Shown: positions 33,720 through 43,190 of the stretch, in pieces | Layout of the letters: each line of letters opens with the position of its first letter | Position numbering within the stretch: position 1 is the first letter of the stretch | Source: CAWABB01 sp963780165 | GTDB taxonomy: Bacteria > Bacteroidota > Ignavibacteria > UBA10030 > UBA6906 | Length of the DNA stretch: 64,000 bases | Assembly (NCBI GenBank): GCA_963780165.1 | Contig: CAWABB010000001.1 | Coordinates: forward strand, 186,001-250,000 | Direction of reading: 5' to 3' | The notes under the pieces: model-generated | The model's database searches: none | Told to the model about the DNA's origin: nothing | The model's input: only the letters and a program-made list of their open reading frames with translations | Program-made: the position numbers and the translations under genes

Positions 33720-36296
33720 TCACTTCCTCTTTGTAACCCGTTTTCCGGCCGCCTGGTTCCTGCGCGTCGCTTTCCCCCTCTTTGCCCCCGCTTTCGCCAC
33801 AGGGGCGGCCTGTGCGCGAGGGGTCTTCGCGGATGTGCGCAGGGCCATCTTTGCTCTTGAGGCCTTGCCCTTCGACGCTGTTCCTTTCGAAGCTCTTCCT
33901 TTCGGGGCTCTTCCCTTCGGGGCTCTTCCCTTCGGGGCTCTTCCCTTCACACCCTTCCCCCTCGAGCCCTTCGCCCTGGCCACGACATTCTTCACCACTC
34001 GCGCCTTCCCTGTTGCCGATCCGGCCGCCCGGGCGGCGTGGCCGCTGGCAGCGATAAGGTTCAACGCGCTGCCAGCACGGAACCATCCGAGCTGGTTCTC
34101 GTTGAAGCTGTGATTCAGGAGCACTTCATCCGCAGTGCCGTCGGCGTGCTTCACCAGCATCGTGACGGGACGGCCGGGGGCCAGGTCAGCCAGCGCAATC
34201 AGGGAGATGCGGTCGTTCTCCCTGATCTTCTCGTAGTCGGCAGGATCGGCGAACGTCAGCGGGAGCATCCCCTGTTTCTTCAGGTTCGTCTCATGGATGC
34301 GGGCGAAGCTGCGGACGATGATCGCCCGACCGCCAAGCCACCGCGGCTCCATGGCTGCATGCTCGCGGCTCGATCCCTCTCCGTAGTTCTCGTCTCCGAC
34401 GACCACCCAGCCGATGCCACGGCTCTTGTAGTCGCGGGCGTTCGCGGCGAACTCCTGCGTCTGTCCGGTGAACGCATGCGCTCCGGTGCCGGAAGCCCCG
34501 GTAAATGCGTTGACCGCGCCAGAGAACATGTTGTTTGAAATGTTGTCCAGGTGCCCGCGGAATTTCAGCCATTTGCCCGCAGGTGAGATGTGGTCCGTCG
34601 TGCACTTCCCCTTTGCCTTGACAAGGACGGGCATATCGAGGAGATCCTTGCCGTCCCATGCCGGGAACGGCGAAAGCGCCTGCAGGCGGTCGCTCCCCTT
34701 CTTGATGTTCACCGTGATCCGGGATCCGTCGCGCGAGGGGACAAGGTATCCCCGATCGCCCGGCGTGAACCCTTTCTTCGGGAGTTCCTCTCCGTCGGGC
34801 GGATTCAGACGGACCTCTTCCCCGCCCGCATTGCGGAGCGCGTCGGTGAGCGGATTGAACGTGAGCCTCCCCGCGAGTGCGAGGGCGGTGACGATTTCCG
34901 GGCTCGCGACAAACGCGTGCGTGTCCGGGTTGTCGTCATTCCTCCCCTTGAAGTTCCGGTTGAACGACGTGATGATCGAGTTCCTGTCGCCCCTTGCGAC
35001 ATCGTGACGCTTCCACTGGCCGATACACGGGCCGCAGGCGTTGGCAAGCACGCGTCCGCCGATCTGTGTGAGCGTATCGAGATGTCCGTCGCGCTCGATC
35101 GTCGCGCGCACCTGCTCGGACCCGGGCGTGATGGTGAACTCGGACGACGCGCGAAGCCCCTTCTTCAGCGCCTGGCGTGCGACACTCGCCGCCCGCGTGA
35201 TGTCTTCATAGCTGGAGTTCGTGCAGCTCCCGATGAGAGCCACGCGAAGCTCCTCGGGATAGTCGTTCGATCGAACGGCGTCCGCGAACTCGGAGAGCCT
35301 CCAGGCTTTGTCCGGCGTAAACGGCCCGTTAATCATCGGCTCAAGTTCGCTCAGGTTGATCTCAATGACCTGGTCGTAGTACTGCCCCGGGTTCTCGAGG
35401 ACTTCCGGATCGGGGCTCAGAAATTCAGCGATGCCATCCGCAAGCCGCGCAACCTCCGCGCGCTCCGTCGCCCGGAGATACGCTCCGATCCGCTCGTCAT
35501 ACGGGAACACGGACGTCGTTGCGCCGACCTCCGCACCCATGTTGCAGATCGTCCCCTTCCCGGTAGCGGAAATGGAGGACGCTCCCGGACCGAAGTATTC
35601 GATGACGGCTCCGGTCCCCCCTTTCACCGTCAGGATGCCCGCGACCTTCAGGATGACGTCCTTCGCCGATGCCCATCCGCTCAGACGGCCCGTGAGGTGA
35701 ACGCCGATCACCCCGGGGAACTTGAGCTCCCATGGCATGCCTGCCATGACGTCCACCGCATCGGCTCCGCCCACGCCGATCGCCAGCATCCCCAGCCCTC
35801 CTGCATTCGGCGTGTGCGAATCCGTCCCGATCATCAGACCCCCCGGGAAGGCATAGTTCTCGAGCACAACCTGGTGGATGATTCCGGACCCCGGCTTCCA
35901 GAAACCGATGCCGTGCTTGCGCGACACCCCCGCGAGGAACGAGTACACTTCGTCGTTGTCTTCGAACGCCTGTGCGAGATCCTCCCGCGCACCGCGCTGG
36001 GCCCGGATCAGGTGATCGCAATGCACGGTGGACGGGACCGCAACCCTCGGAATTCCGGCCGACATAAACTGAAGGAGCGCCATCTGTGCGGTCGCATCCT
36101 GCATGGCCACCCGGTCGGGCGCAAAATCCATATAGGTCTTCCCGCGCTCGGCGTGGAACTTCGGGAGCCTCCATGCGTGGGCGTGGAGGATCTTTTCCGT
36201 GAGGGTCAGGGGACGGCCGGCACGTTTGCGCGCAGCCCGGACGCGGCCCGGGGTGCGGGCATAGACGGTGTGGATCATCTCTATGTCGAAAACCAT
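33720..36296 (-). CDS. acn: mitochondrial-type aconitate hydratase with basic C-terminal tail
   Basis: Protein of 858 residues from the ATG at 36296 (AAGGA eight bases upstream). Residues 1-750 are a complete mitochondrial-type aconitase: TDSHTPNAGG, the [4Fe-4S] ligands in GSCTNSSYED and ANACGPCIGQW, and the swivel-domain GDENYGEGSSREHAAMEPRWLGG. It interconverts citrate and isocitrate, feeding icd. Residues 751-858 are an extension unlike the family: nearly all A, K, R, G, S and P with repeated GRAPK units, resembling histone H1 or AlgP tails. The frame is open to the stop, with no sign of a frameshift. The tail may bind nucleic acid. Confidence 0.93.
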   Translation of the reverse strand: MVFDIEMIHTVYARTPGRVRAARKRAGRPLTLTEKILHAHAWRLPKFHAERGKTYMDFAPDRVAMQDATAQMALLQFMSAGIPRVAVPSTVHCDHLIRAQRGAREDLAQAFEDNDEVYSFLAGVSRKHGIGFWKPGSGIIHQVVLENYAFPGGLMIGTDSHTPNAGGLGMLAIGVGGADAVDVMAGMPWELKFPGVIGVHLTGRLSGWASAKDVILKVAGILTVKGGTGAVIEYFGPGASSISATGKGTICNMGAEVGATTSVFPYDERIGAYLRATERAEVARLADGIAEFLSPDPEVLENPGQYYDQVIEINLSELEPMINGPFTPDKAWRLSEFADAVRSNDYPEELRVALIGSCTNSSYEDITRAASVARQALKKGLRASSEFTITPGSEQVRATIERDGHLDTLTQIGGRVLANACGPCIGQWKRHDVARGDRNSIITSFNRNFKGRNDDNPDTHAFVASPEIVTALALAGRLTFNPLTDALRNAGGEEVRLNPPDGEELPKKGFTPGDRGYLVPSRDGSRITVNIKKGSDRLQALSPFPAWDGKDLLDMPVLVKAKGKCTTDHISPAGKWLKFRGHLDNISNNMFSGAVNAFTGASGTGAHAFTGQTQEFAANARDYKSRGIGWVVVGDENYGEGSSREHAAMEPRWLGGRAIIVRSFARIHETNLKKQGMLPLTFADPADYEKIRENDRISLIALADLAPGRPVTMLVKHADGTADEVLLNHSFNENQLGWFRAGSALNLIAASGHAARAAGSATGKARVVKNVVARAKGSRGKGVKGRAPKGRAPKGRAPKGRASKGTASKGKASRAKMALRTSAKTPRAQAAPVAKAGAKRGKATRRNQAAGKRVTKRK
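33856..33960. repeat. 15-bp tandem repeat in the aconitase tail
   Basis: About seven degenerate 15-base units based on TTCGGGGCTCTTCCC (plus strand). Three perfect copies lie at 33901-33945. On the minus strand they encode the GRAPK/GRASK/GTASK units. In-frame 15-mers can expand or contract without breaking the gene. Confidence 0.9.
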
Positions 36297-36348
36297 TACA
36301 GGGGTCCTTTCTCGTGGTAGCCGCGCGGGAACAACATCAATATCCATA

Positions 36349-36377
36349 AATATACGGAGACCGCATGGAGGCCGCAA
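36349..36377 (-). promoter_or_regulatory. predicted sigma-70 promoter of the aconitase gene
   Basis: TTGCGG (36377-36372), 17-base spacer, TATATT (36354-36349) on the minus strand; leader of about 46 bases. Confidence 0.45.
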
Positions 36378-36384
36378 GTCGATG

Positions 36385-36413
36385 TTGCAGAAGATGCCCG
36401 TTTTTGGTACTAT
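36385..36413 (+). promoter_or_regulatory. predicted sigma-70 promoter of clpS
   Basis: TTGCAG (36385-36390), 17-base spacer, TACTAT (36408-36413). It is back to back with the aconitase promoter. The leader to the clpS ATG at 36437 is about 17 bases and has no clear ribosome site. Confidence 0.4.
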
Positions 36414-36436
36414 TTTACGTCATTTTTCGATTCCGA

Positions 36437-36727
36437 ATGTCCGACGGCCCAGCCACCAACCCGCACGAGCAGGAGCAACTCGAGGAAGAGGTGATCACCG
36501 GGGAACCGGCAAAAGTGATCCTCTTCAACGACGAGGTCCACACCTTCGACGAAGTCATCGGCCAGCTGATCAGGGCCACCGGATGCTCGACGCAGAAGGC
36601 TGAAGCGCTTGCCTGGGAGGTACACACGCGGGGGAAAGCAATCGTGTTCACCGGCGAACTCGCCCGCTGCGTCACGGTAAGCGGGATCCTTGAAGAAATT
36701 GCGCTCATGACTCAAATAGAGGTGTGA
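36437..36727 (+). CDS. clpS: ATP-dependent Clp protease adaptor protein ClpS
   Basis: Adaptor of 96 residues that delivers N-degron substrates to ClpA/ClpC-ClpP. The N-degron pocket region VILFNDEVHTFDEVI and the helix ALAWEVHTRGKAIVFTG are conserved; the N-terminal 25 residues are acidic and disordered, as usual. The start at MSDGPATNP fits the family length; an upstream extension would be hydrophobic and atypical. It overlaps the alaS start by one base (TGATG). Confidence 0.93.
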   Translation: MSDGPATNPHEQEQLEEEVITGEPAKVILFNDEVHTFDEVIGQLIRATGCSTQKAEALAWEVHTRGKAIVFTGELARCVTVSGILEEIALMTQIEV

Positions 36728-39475
36728 TGACCTCCGCCCAGATCAGACAGAGTTTCCTGGACTTTTTTGCACGGCATGACCACCGGATCGTCCCGAGCGC
36801 CCCGGTCATTCCCCACGGGGATCCCACGCTTCTGTTCACGAACGCCGGGATGAACCAGTTCAAGGACGTGTTCCTGGGAACCGGCACGCGCGAGTACAGT
36901 CGGGCCGTCGACACGCAGAAATGCATCCGGGTCAGCGGAAAGCACAACGACCTCGAGGAGGTGGGCCGGGACACCTATCACCACACGTTCTTCGAGATGC
37001 TCGGCAACTGGTCGTTCGGGGACTACTTACAAGGCCGAGGCCATCGCCTGGGCGTGGGACCTGCTGACGAACGTGTGGGGGCTGGACAAGAAACGGCTAT
37101 ACGCGACGGTCTTCGAAACTGATGACGAGTCCGAGCGGCTCTGGAAATCCGAAACCGACATCGACCGCTCGCACATCCTCCGGTTCGGGAAGAAGGACAA
37201 TTTCTGGGAGATGGGCGAGACGGGACCATGCGGACCGTGCTCCGAGATCCACGTCGACCTGACGTCTGACGGCTCCGGCAGATCGCTCGTCAACGCCGGC
37301 GACCCGCGCGTGATGGAAATCTGGAACCTGGTCTTCATCCAGTACAACCGGACGAGTCCAAAGGAACTCACGGAGCTTCCCGCGAAGCACGTGGACACGG
37401 GGATGGGCTTCGAGAGGATCACGGCGGTGCTCCAGGGAAAGTCCTCGAATTACGACACCGACGTCTTCCTCCCGCTGATCCATGCGGTCGAAGAGGTGAC
37501 CGGCCGCCTGTACCACGATCCGATCGACCAGGTCGCGATGCGCGTCATCGCGGACCACATCAGAATGCTGACGTTCGCCGTCGCCGATGGCGCGCTTCCG
37601 GGCAATGACGGACGCGGGTACGTCCTTCGCCGCATCCTCCGCCGTGCCGCACGTTTCGGGCGGACGCTCGGCATGCGCGATCCGTTCATCGGTCACCTCG
37701 CCGACACCGTGGCCGCGACCATGGGCGGCGTCTTCCCCGAAATCCGGGAGAAGCTCCCCCACGTGCGCCGCGTGATCACGGCTGAAGAGGAGAGCTTCAA
37801 CAAGACGCTCGACCGCGGCCTCGAGATCTTCACGTCGGTCCTGGAGCGGATCGGGCACTCGTCCGTCTTCCCCGGCGGAGACGCGTTCATGCTGTACGAC
37901 ACGTACGGCTTTCCGCTCGACCTGACCGAGATGATGGCCGCGGAGCGCGGCGCCAAAGTGGACGTGGGGGAGTTCACCGGGCTCATGGAGGAGCAGCGCT
38001 CGCGGGCGCGCCTCGCTGGCAAGCTCGAGACGCAGGGCGACACCCCGGACATCATCCCCCGCCTCGCCGATCTCAGGGATTCGACATTTGTCGGCTACGT
38101 GGCTCGCGAGACCGACGCGGTCGTACACCGCGTCATCGACGGCCGCTACGTCGCGCTGGACCGCACGCCGTTCTACGTTCACTCCGGCGGACAGGTTGAC
38201 GACGGCGGGGTGATCGAAGGGGAACACTTTGCGGCCGAGGTCCTCGAGTCGTTCCGCTTTGACAGAAAGATCGTCCACGATGTGCGGGTGCTGAGAGGCT
38301 CCCTTCAGAGCGCAACGGGCGGGACCGTCCGGGCCGTGGTGGACGAGTCGCGCAGGAGCGCGACGGAGCGGAACCACAGCGCGACCCATCTCGTGCACGA
38401 AGCCCTGCGCCGCGTGCTGGGCGACCATCTGCATCAGCAGGGTTCGCTCGTCGCCCCCGACCGGCTGCGCTTCGATTTCAACCATTTCGAAAAGATCACG
38501 CCGGACCAGCTGCGCGCGATCGAGGAGATGGTCAACGAGAAGATCGCCCTCGCCGTGATGGTCAATGCGCTGAACGACCCGAAGGACTGGGTCACAGTCG
38601 ATGACGCAAGGCGCCGATATCCGAACGTGAAGATGTTCTTCGGGGACAAATACGGCGACCGTGTCAGGATCGTGGAGATTGACCCCTCCTTCTCCGTCGA
38701 GCTCTGCGGGGGAACGCACGTTCGGAACTCCCGCGAGATCGGGATCTTCAAGATCGTGTCCGAGACGGGCATCGCCAGCGGGATCCGCCGCATCGAGGCC
38801 GTGACAGGCGACGGAGTCCGCCGCTATATCGACGAGCGGCTGACGCACGCGAACGTCCTGGACGACCATCTCCATCAGCTGCTCGAAGAGATGGAGTCGC
38901 TGGAGCGACAGCTGGGCCGGGAGCCCGCACAGCGCTCCAGGCCACGTCCGCTGGCGATCCACCTCGACGCGCTCACGCCCGCCGACGTCCGCAGCGTGGA
39001 GGAAGCAGTCGCCGCGCGCGAAGCCGAAACCGAACGGGCCGCCGAAACGCTGAACAGCCTCCGCAAGGACCGCTCGCGCATCAGGGTGAAGAGCGCGGCG
39101 GGCGGCATCGACGAGCTCGTCCTGAAGGCCGCCCGGATCGACGGGCTCGCCCTGGTCGCGGCGCGGGTGGACGCGGGATCGATGGATGAATTGAAACAGC
39201 TCGGCGACACCCTGCGCGCGAGGCTCCAGAGCGGCGTCGGCGTCCTCGGCACGGTCATCGACGGCAAGGCCGCCCTTGTGGCGGTCGTCACCGACGACCT
39301 CGTCAGGGGCGGGCGCCTGCAGGCCGGAGCTATCGTCGGCGCAGTCGCACGGCTCGTGGGCGGCGGAGGGGGCGGACGTCCGCACCTCGCCACCGCCGGA
39401 GGGAAAGACGCAGGAGCGCTCGATGGCGCTCTGGAGCGGGTCGCCGAGATCGTCCGCGGCGCCCTCGCGGGTTGA
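36727..39475 (+). CDS. alaS: alanyl-tRNA synthetase, interrupted by a one-base frameshift
   Basis: Two adjacent open frames together form a full-length AlaRS of about 915 residues. The first (from 36727) encodes the class II catalytic N-terminus through GNWSFGDY, about residue 100. The second continues with KAEAIAWAWDLLTNVWGLDKKRLY from about 37031 to 39475. One extra base near 37027-37030 (GACTACTTACAAG, where GACTACTTCAAG is expected) breaks the frame. Downstream parts are intact: the editing-domain NHSATHLVHEAL, CGGTHVRNS and the DHHA1 glycine-rich C-terminus. AlaRS is essential, so a sequencing or assembly error is the likeliest cause. Confidence 0.93.
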
Positions 39476-39509
39476 CGTTCCGGACAGACCCCAGGAAAGG
39501 ACACATCCC

Positions 39510-40124
39510 GTGGCACACCGCCCACTGACCATCCTCGCCCGACAGGCGTTCCTGCAAGACGAGCTCGCGGAGAGCGCCGCCGTCAAGCGGAAGATCTTCG
39601 AGCAGTGCGCGGACAAGGTCCTGGGAGCCGTGGACGTGATCATCCGCGCGCTGAACGCGGACAAGAAGATCCTCTTCTGCGGCAACGGCGGCAGCGCTGC
39701 GGACGCCCAGCACCTGGCGACCGAATTCGTCATACGCATGGACCCCGGAATCAAACGCCCGGGGATCGCCGCCATCGCCCTCACCACCGACACCTCCATG
39801 CTCACCGCTGGCGCGAACGACCTCGGCTACGACAACGTCTTCGCCCGCGCCGTGGAAGCTCTGGGCCGCGAGGGCGACGTCCTCGTCGCGATCAGCACCA
39901 GCGGCAAGTCGGAGAGCGTCAACCGCGCCGTCCGCATGGCCGCCTCCCGACGCATGGCCACCATCGGATTCCTGGGCAAGGACGGCGGGGAAACCAAGTC
40001 GCTCGTCGACGTTCCCATCGTCATCCCCTCCCACAATACGCAGCGCATCCAGGAGGGGCACATCACCATAGGCCACGTCATCGTCGGCCTGGTCGAACGC
40101 GAGATGTACGGCGGCAATGAGTAG
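39510..40124 (+). CDS. gmhA: phosphoheptose isomerase (D-sedoheptulose 7-phosphate isomerase)
   Basis: SIS-domain protein of 204 residues. The start is taken as GTG at 39510, with GGAAAGG about nine bases upstream; no ATG fits the family N-terminus. CGNGGSAADAQHLATEF, STSGKSESVNRA and EGHITIGHVIVGLVE are the GmhA signatures. It makes D-glycero-D-manno-heptose 7-phosphate for the LPS inner core. The next gene, a lipid-linked sugar transferase, overlaps it by eight bases and fits a cell-surface polysaccharide role. Confidence 0.9.
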   Translation: MAHRPLTILARQAFLQDELAESAAVKRKIFEQCADKVLGAVDVIIRALNADKKILFCGNGGSAADAQHLATEFVIRMDPGIKRPGIAAIALTTDTSMLTAGANDLGYDNVFARAVEALGREGDVLVAISTSGKSESVNRAVRMAASRRMATIGFLGKDGGETKSLVDVPIVIPSHNTQRIQEGHITIGHVIVGLVEREMYGGNE

Positions 40125-41547
40125 AGACCGGCACGGCGACACGGCGCTCCCGCTTCTGACAGTCCTTCTCGATGCATTCGCCATCGAGGGCGCCTTTCTC
40201 GCCTCCTACTGGCTCCGGTTCAACAGCACACTCTTCGATACGCTCGGCTTCGTACACGAGGCCGCCCCCCCGTTCCGGAGCTACGTGCTCACATCGTTCG
40301 TCATCGTGGCGGCCTGGCTCATGCTGTTCCAGGCACGCAAGATGTACGGCGTCCGGCGAGCCGTGAGCCTGTCGGACGAGCTTGTGAATGTTGTCCGCGT
40401 GGTGTCGCTCGGCATGCTGCTGCTCCTGAGCGCCGCCTTCTTCTACCGCGCGTTCTCGTACTCGCGCGTCGTGGTGGTCCTGCTGTTCGTGCTCGCGATC
40501 GCCTTCGTGTTCGCCGGGCGCGTCCTCGCCCACGTGCTCGAACGTCGCTGGCACCGGCGCGGCATCCACCTGCAGGACGCCGTCATCATCGGGACGGAAC
40601 ACCCCGCCGCCACCCTCTATGAGCGGTTGCACATGCATCCGTCGTTCGGGTTCAGGATCACGGGATACTTCGGAAACGAGACACTTCCCCCGACCACACC
40701 GCTCGGCAACGCCCCGTTGCTGGGAAGCCTCGCCGACGCCCCCGCACACATCGCCCGGACAGGCGTGGACCTTGCGTTTCTCGCGATCCGGCCCGACGAG
40801 CACCCCGCGCTGGTCGACATCATCGCCCGGTGCGAGGGGTACAACATCACGTTCATGATGGTCCCTGATGTGCTCGAGATCATGACGAGCCGCGTCACGA
40901 TGCACGAACTCGAGGGCATTCCGCTGCTGAAGATCAAGAGCGTCCCGTTCACGGCGTGGGGGCGCATCACCAAACGCGCATTCGATCTGGTCCTGGCGGG
41001 TGCCGTATCCGTCGTCGCGCTCCCCCTCGGAGCGGCCATCGCATTTCTGATACGGCTGGATTCCCCCGGGCCGGTCTTCTTCAGGCAGAATCGCATCGGC
41101 CTCGACGGCCGCGAGTTTACGATGCTGAAGTTTCGGTCGATGAAGCAGGGGTCGGAAGCCAGAGACCACGAGGCGGGACTGGGTGTGGCGAACGACCCGC
41201 GGCGCACGCGCCTTGGGGGGATCTTGCGGGCCACGAGCCTGGATGAACTCCCTCAGCTGTTGAACGTTCTCCGCGGAGACATGAGCCTCGTCGGCCCTCG
41301 CCCGGAGCGGACACGGTATGTCGAGCAGTTCAGCGAGAGCATCCCGAAGTATCTCGACAGGCACCGCGTGAAAGCCGGCATCACCGGATGGGCACAGGTC
41401 AACGGGCTTCGCGGAGACACGTCGATTGAAGAGCGCATCCGGTATGATCTGTTCTACATCGAGAACTGGTCCCTGGCATTCGACGTCAAGATCCTGCTCC
41501 GCACGCTCCGTGCGGCCATCAGCACACACGAATCGCGACCGTCATGA
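40117..41547 (+). CDS. polyprenyl glycosylphosphotransferase (initiating sugar transferase)
   Basis: Membrane enzyme of 476 residues of the WbaP/WcaJ type. Four or five N-terminal membrane helices and a CoA-binding-like domain (about residues 140-270) precede the catalytic bacterial sugar transferase domain: KRAFDLVLAG, PVFFRQNRIG, MLKFRSM, TSLDELPQLLNVLRGDMSLVGPRP and AGITGWAQVNG. It transfers a sugar phosphate to undecaprenyl phosphate to start O-antigen or exopolysaccharide synthesis. The sugar cannot be told from sequence. It overlaps its neighbours on both sides. Confidence 0.92.
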   Translation: MSRDRHGDTALPLLTVLLDAFAIEGAFLASYWLRFNSTLFDTLGFVHEAAPPFRSYVLTSFVIVAAWLMLFQARKMYGVRRAVSLSDELVNVVRVVSLGMLLLLSAAFFYRAFSYSRVVVVLLFVLAIAFVFAGRVLAHVLERRWHRRGIHLQDAVIIGTEHPAATLYERLHMHPSFGFRITGYFGNETLPPTTPLGNAPLLGSLADAPAHIARTGVDLAFLAIRPDEHPALVDIIARCEGYNITFMMVPDVLEIMTSRVTMHELEGIPLLKIKSVPFTAWGRITKRAFDLVLAGAVSVVALPLGAAIAFLIRLDSPGPVFFRQNRIGLDGREFTMLKFRSMKQGSEARDHEAGLGVANDPRRTRLGGILRATSLDELPQLLNVLRGDMSLVGPRPERTRYVEQFSESIPKYLDRHRVKAGITGWAQVNGLRGDTSIEERIRYDLFYIENWSLAFDVKILLRTLRAAISTHESRPS

Positions 41548-41858
41548 TCCCGCTCGTCGTCTTTTACATCCACGTCGTCGCCCTCGCGGCAGTCTTCACC
41601 AAGCGCTGGCAGGAAGAGGGAACCGGCGAGGGAGTTCTGGCGGTGTTCTTCATGGCGTTGATCTTCTTCGTGGGCTGGGGGATCAGCGGCTTCATCCTGA
41701 AGCTGCTCGTGGACCAGGCAGGATTCGGACCCGGGCTCGACCGCGACGCGCTCTCGCTTCTCCTGCTGACGATCGTTGAGGGGGGATTCTACTACGTATT
41801 CTTCTTCCGGGGCGGGGGTGGCGCTGCGGCCGCTACCGGGCCTTCGCCTTCAGCGTGA
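41544..41858 (+). CDS. small uncharacterised membrane protein
   Basis: Protein of 104 residues with three hydrophobic segments (about 4-18, 31-54 and 70-88), ending in a G/A/S-rich tail. No family recognised. It starts within the stop of the sugar transferase gene (ATGA), which argues for a shared message and possibly a linked role in surface polysaccharide synthesis. Its 3' end overlaps the convergent TonB-like gene by 26 bases. Confidence 0.6.
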   Translation: MIPLVVFYIHVVALAAVFTKRWQEEGTGEGVLAVFFMALIFFVGWGISGFILKLLVDQAGFGPGLDRDALSLLLLTIVEGGFYYVFFFRGGGGAAAATGPSPSA

Positions 41859-42411
41859 CCGTGCAAAGCTGATCGGACGGCCTGGCGGCTCGAAGGGGCT
41901 CGAACTTCCACTGTTTGATGCGGGCCACAGCGGTCCGCTCGAATGCGGGATTCTTCCCCTTCACCACCCTCACACTCCGCACTTTCCCGTCCGGCGCAAC
42001 CATGACCTTGAACGACGCGGTAACGTCGCCTGCCAGCGGCCCCGGGAGCATCGGCAGCGTTCCCGCAGTCTTCCTCCGGCCAGCCCCTTTCTGCCAGGAG
42101 AGCATCAAAATCGGAGTGACTTCCGTTCGCGCGACCGGCCGTGAGGCGACTCTGGGAGGGTCGTCCGGACGAGCGTCAGCCGCGCTCTCCTTTCCGACTG
42201 AGATCTGATCAGGCATGACAACGGGTGGCGTCGCCGTATCGCGGCCGGCGGCGACGGGCGATGTGAAGGAAGGATCAGTCTCGGGGTCGGGCGACGCGTC
42301 CAGGGCGCGGGCGATGTCTCCTCCCCCGACCGCCCAGAGCGAGAGGCAGCCCAGGGCTGCAACATGCAATCCTACAGTGAGCAGGCCGGCGACAAGGGAT
42401 GACCGCTTCAT
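41833..42411 (-). CDS. TonB family protein
   Basis: Protein of 192 residues from the ATG at 42411 (AGGGGG ten bases upstream; an ATG at 42420 is also possible). One N-terminal membrane helix (about 8-28), a proline- and acid-rich linker, and a C-terminal TonB domain (VTASFKVMVAPDGKVRSVRVVKG, FERTAVARIKQWKFEPL). It probably links an energised inner-membrane motor to outer-membrane receptors. The ExbB-like gene lies just upstream; no ExbD is adjacent. Confidence 0.82.
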   Translation of the reverse strand: MKRSSLVAGLLTVGLHVAALGCLSLWAVGGGDIARALDASPDPETDPSFTSPVAAGRDTATPPVVMPDQISVGKESAADARPDDPPRVASRPVARTEVTPILMLSWQKGAGRRKTAGTLPMLPGPLAGDVTASFKVMVAPDGKVRSVRVVKGKNPAFERTAVARIKQWKFEPLRAARPSDQLCTVTLKAKAR

Positions 42412-42425
42412 TCGGACCATTCCCC

Positions 42426-43130
42426 CTATCCCATTCCGGCCGGAGCCTTTGGCCGGAAGAACTCATCCTCACCGGGATCCACAGCCGGGAAGACGCCTCG
42501 CGCCGGCCGGTCGACAAGTCCGGAACGATCACGTGCGACTTCGTGGAGCACCTGCACGAACTCGGGCACCAGTGACCGCCCGGAGGCACGCACCTTGTGC
42601 AGCTCCCGTCGCGCGATGAAAAGACCGAGACCGAGAAGGCCTCCGACGGCGCATCCGACGAACGCGGAGACCACGGCGGATGCGCTGGGAAGGAGAAAGC
42701 CTGCGGCCGGATCGCTGACCGGGCGGGTCAGTTCAAGCAGATCGACGAGCAGCGGCAGGAGTCCCGAGAGAAATGCGGCCACGGCTGCAATCACACCGAT
42801 GGTGAGCGGCCGCTCCAGACGATCCACCTCGTCGGCCCATGCAGACTCGGTCTCCCGCACGATGTCCAGCATGCCGAGATCTGAACGCCCCGCAGCATGG
42901 CCAAGGACAGCCGCCGCCCTGCCTTCGCACTTCGTCAGAAATGCCTGCACGTCCACGGATCCGCCGGGATTCCCGAGCGTCTTGATCTTCACCAGCAGGT
43001 CATTCGCATCCCGCTGCAGGTCACGCGCAGCGAGGAGACGCTCGATGATGATGAAGCTGCCGATCAGCGACGCAAGGAGAATCGGAAACGCCCGCGCGCC
43101 ATCGCTCAACAAGAGGTCGAGTGCTGTCAA
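42426..43130 (-). CDS. MotA/TolQ/ExbB-type proton channel family protein
   Basis: Protein of 234 residues with an N-terminal membrane helix near residues 8-30 (ILLASLIGSFIIIERLL) and two more around 105-130 and 143-172, the ExbB/TolQ topology. The ERLLAARDL segment and the final helix pair with conserved small residues fit the family, though the sequence is divergent. It would form the proton-driven motor energising TonB. Its stop is 14 bases from the TonB-like start. Confidence 0.72.
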   Translation of the reverse strand: MTALDLLLSDGARAFPILLASLIGSFIIIERLLAARDLQRDANDLLVKIKTLGNPGGSVDVQAFLTKCEGRAAAVLGHAAGRSDLGMLDIVRETESAWADEVDRLERPLTIGVIAAVAAFLSGLLPLLVDLLELTRPVSDPAAGFLLPSASAVVSAFVGCAVGGLLGLGLFIARRELHKVRASGRSLVPEFVQVLHEVARDRSGLVDRPARGVFPAVDPGEDEFFRPKAPAGMG

Positions 43131-43190
43131 GCCGCCACACTCCGAATCCTGAACGTTCCAGAAGCCGCTCCTACACGGAACGGCTCATCT

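Noticed and set aside
34590..36320. A 576-codon open frame on the plus strand opposite the aconitase gene
   Set aside because: Antisense of aconitase coding sequence in a high-GC genome; no recognisable domain.
37097..39805. A 902-codon open frame on the minus strand opposite alaS
   Set aside because: Antisense of AlaRS, low complexity in A/D/R/V, no start signal; the plus strand has intact AlaRS motifs.
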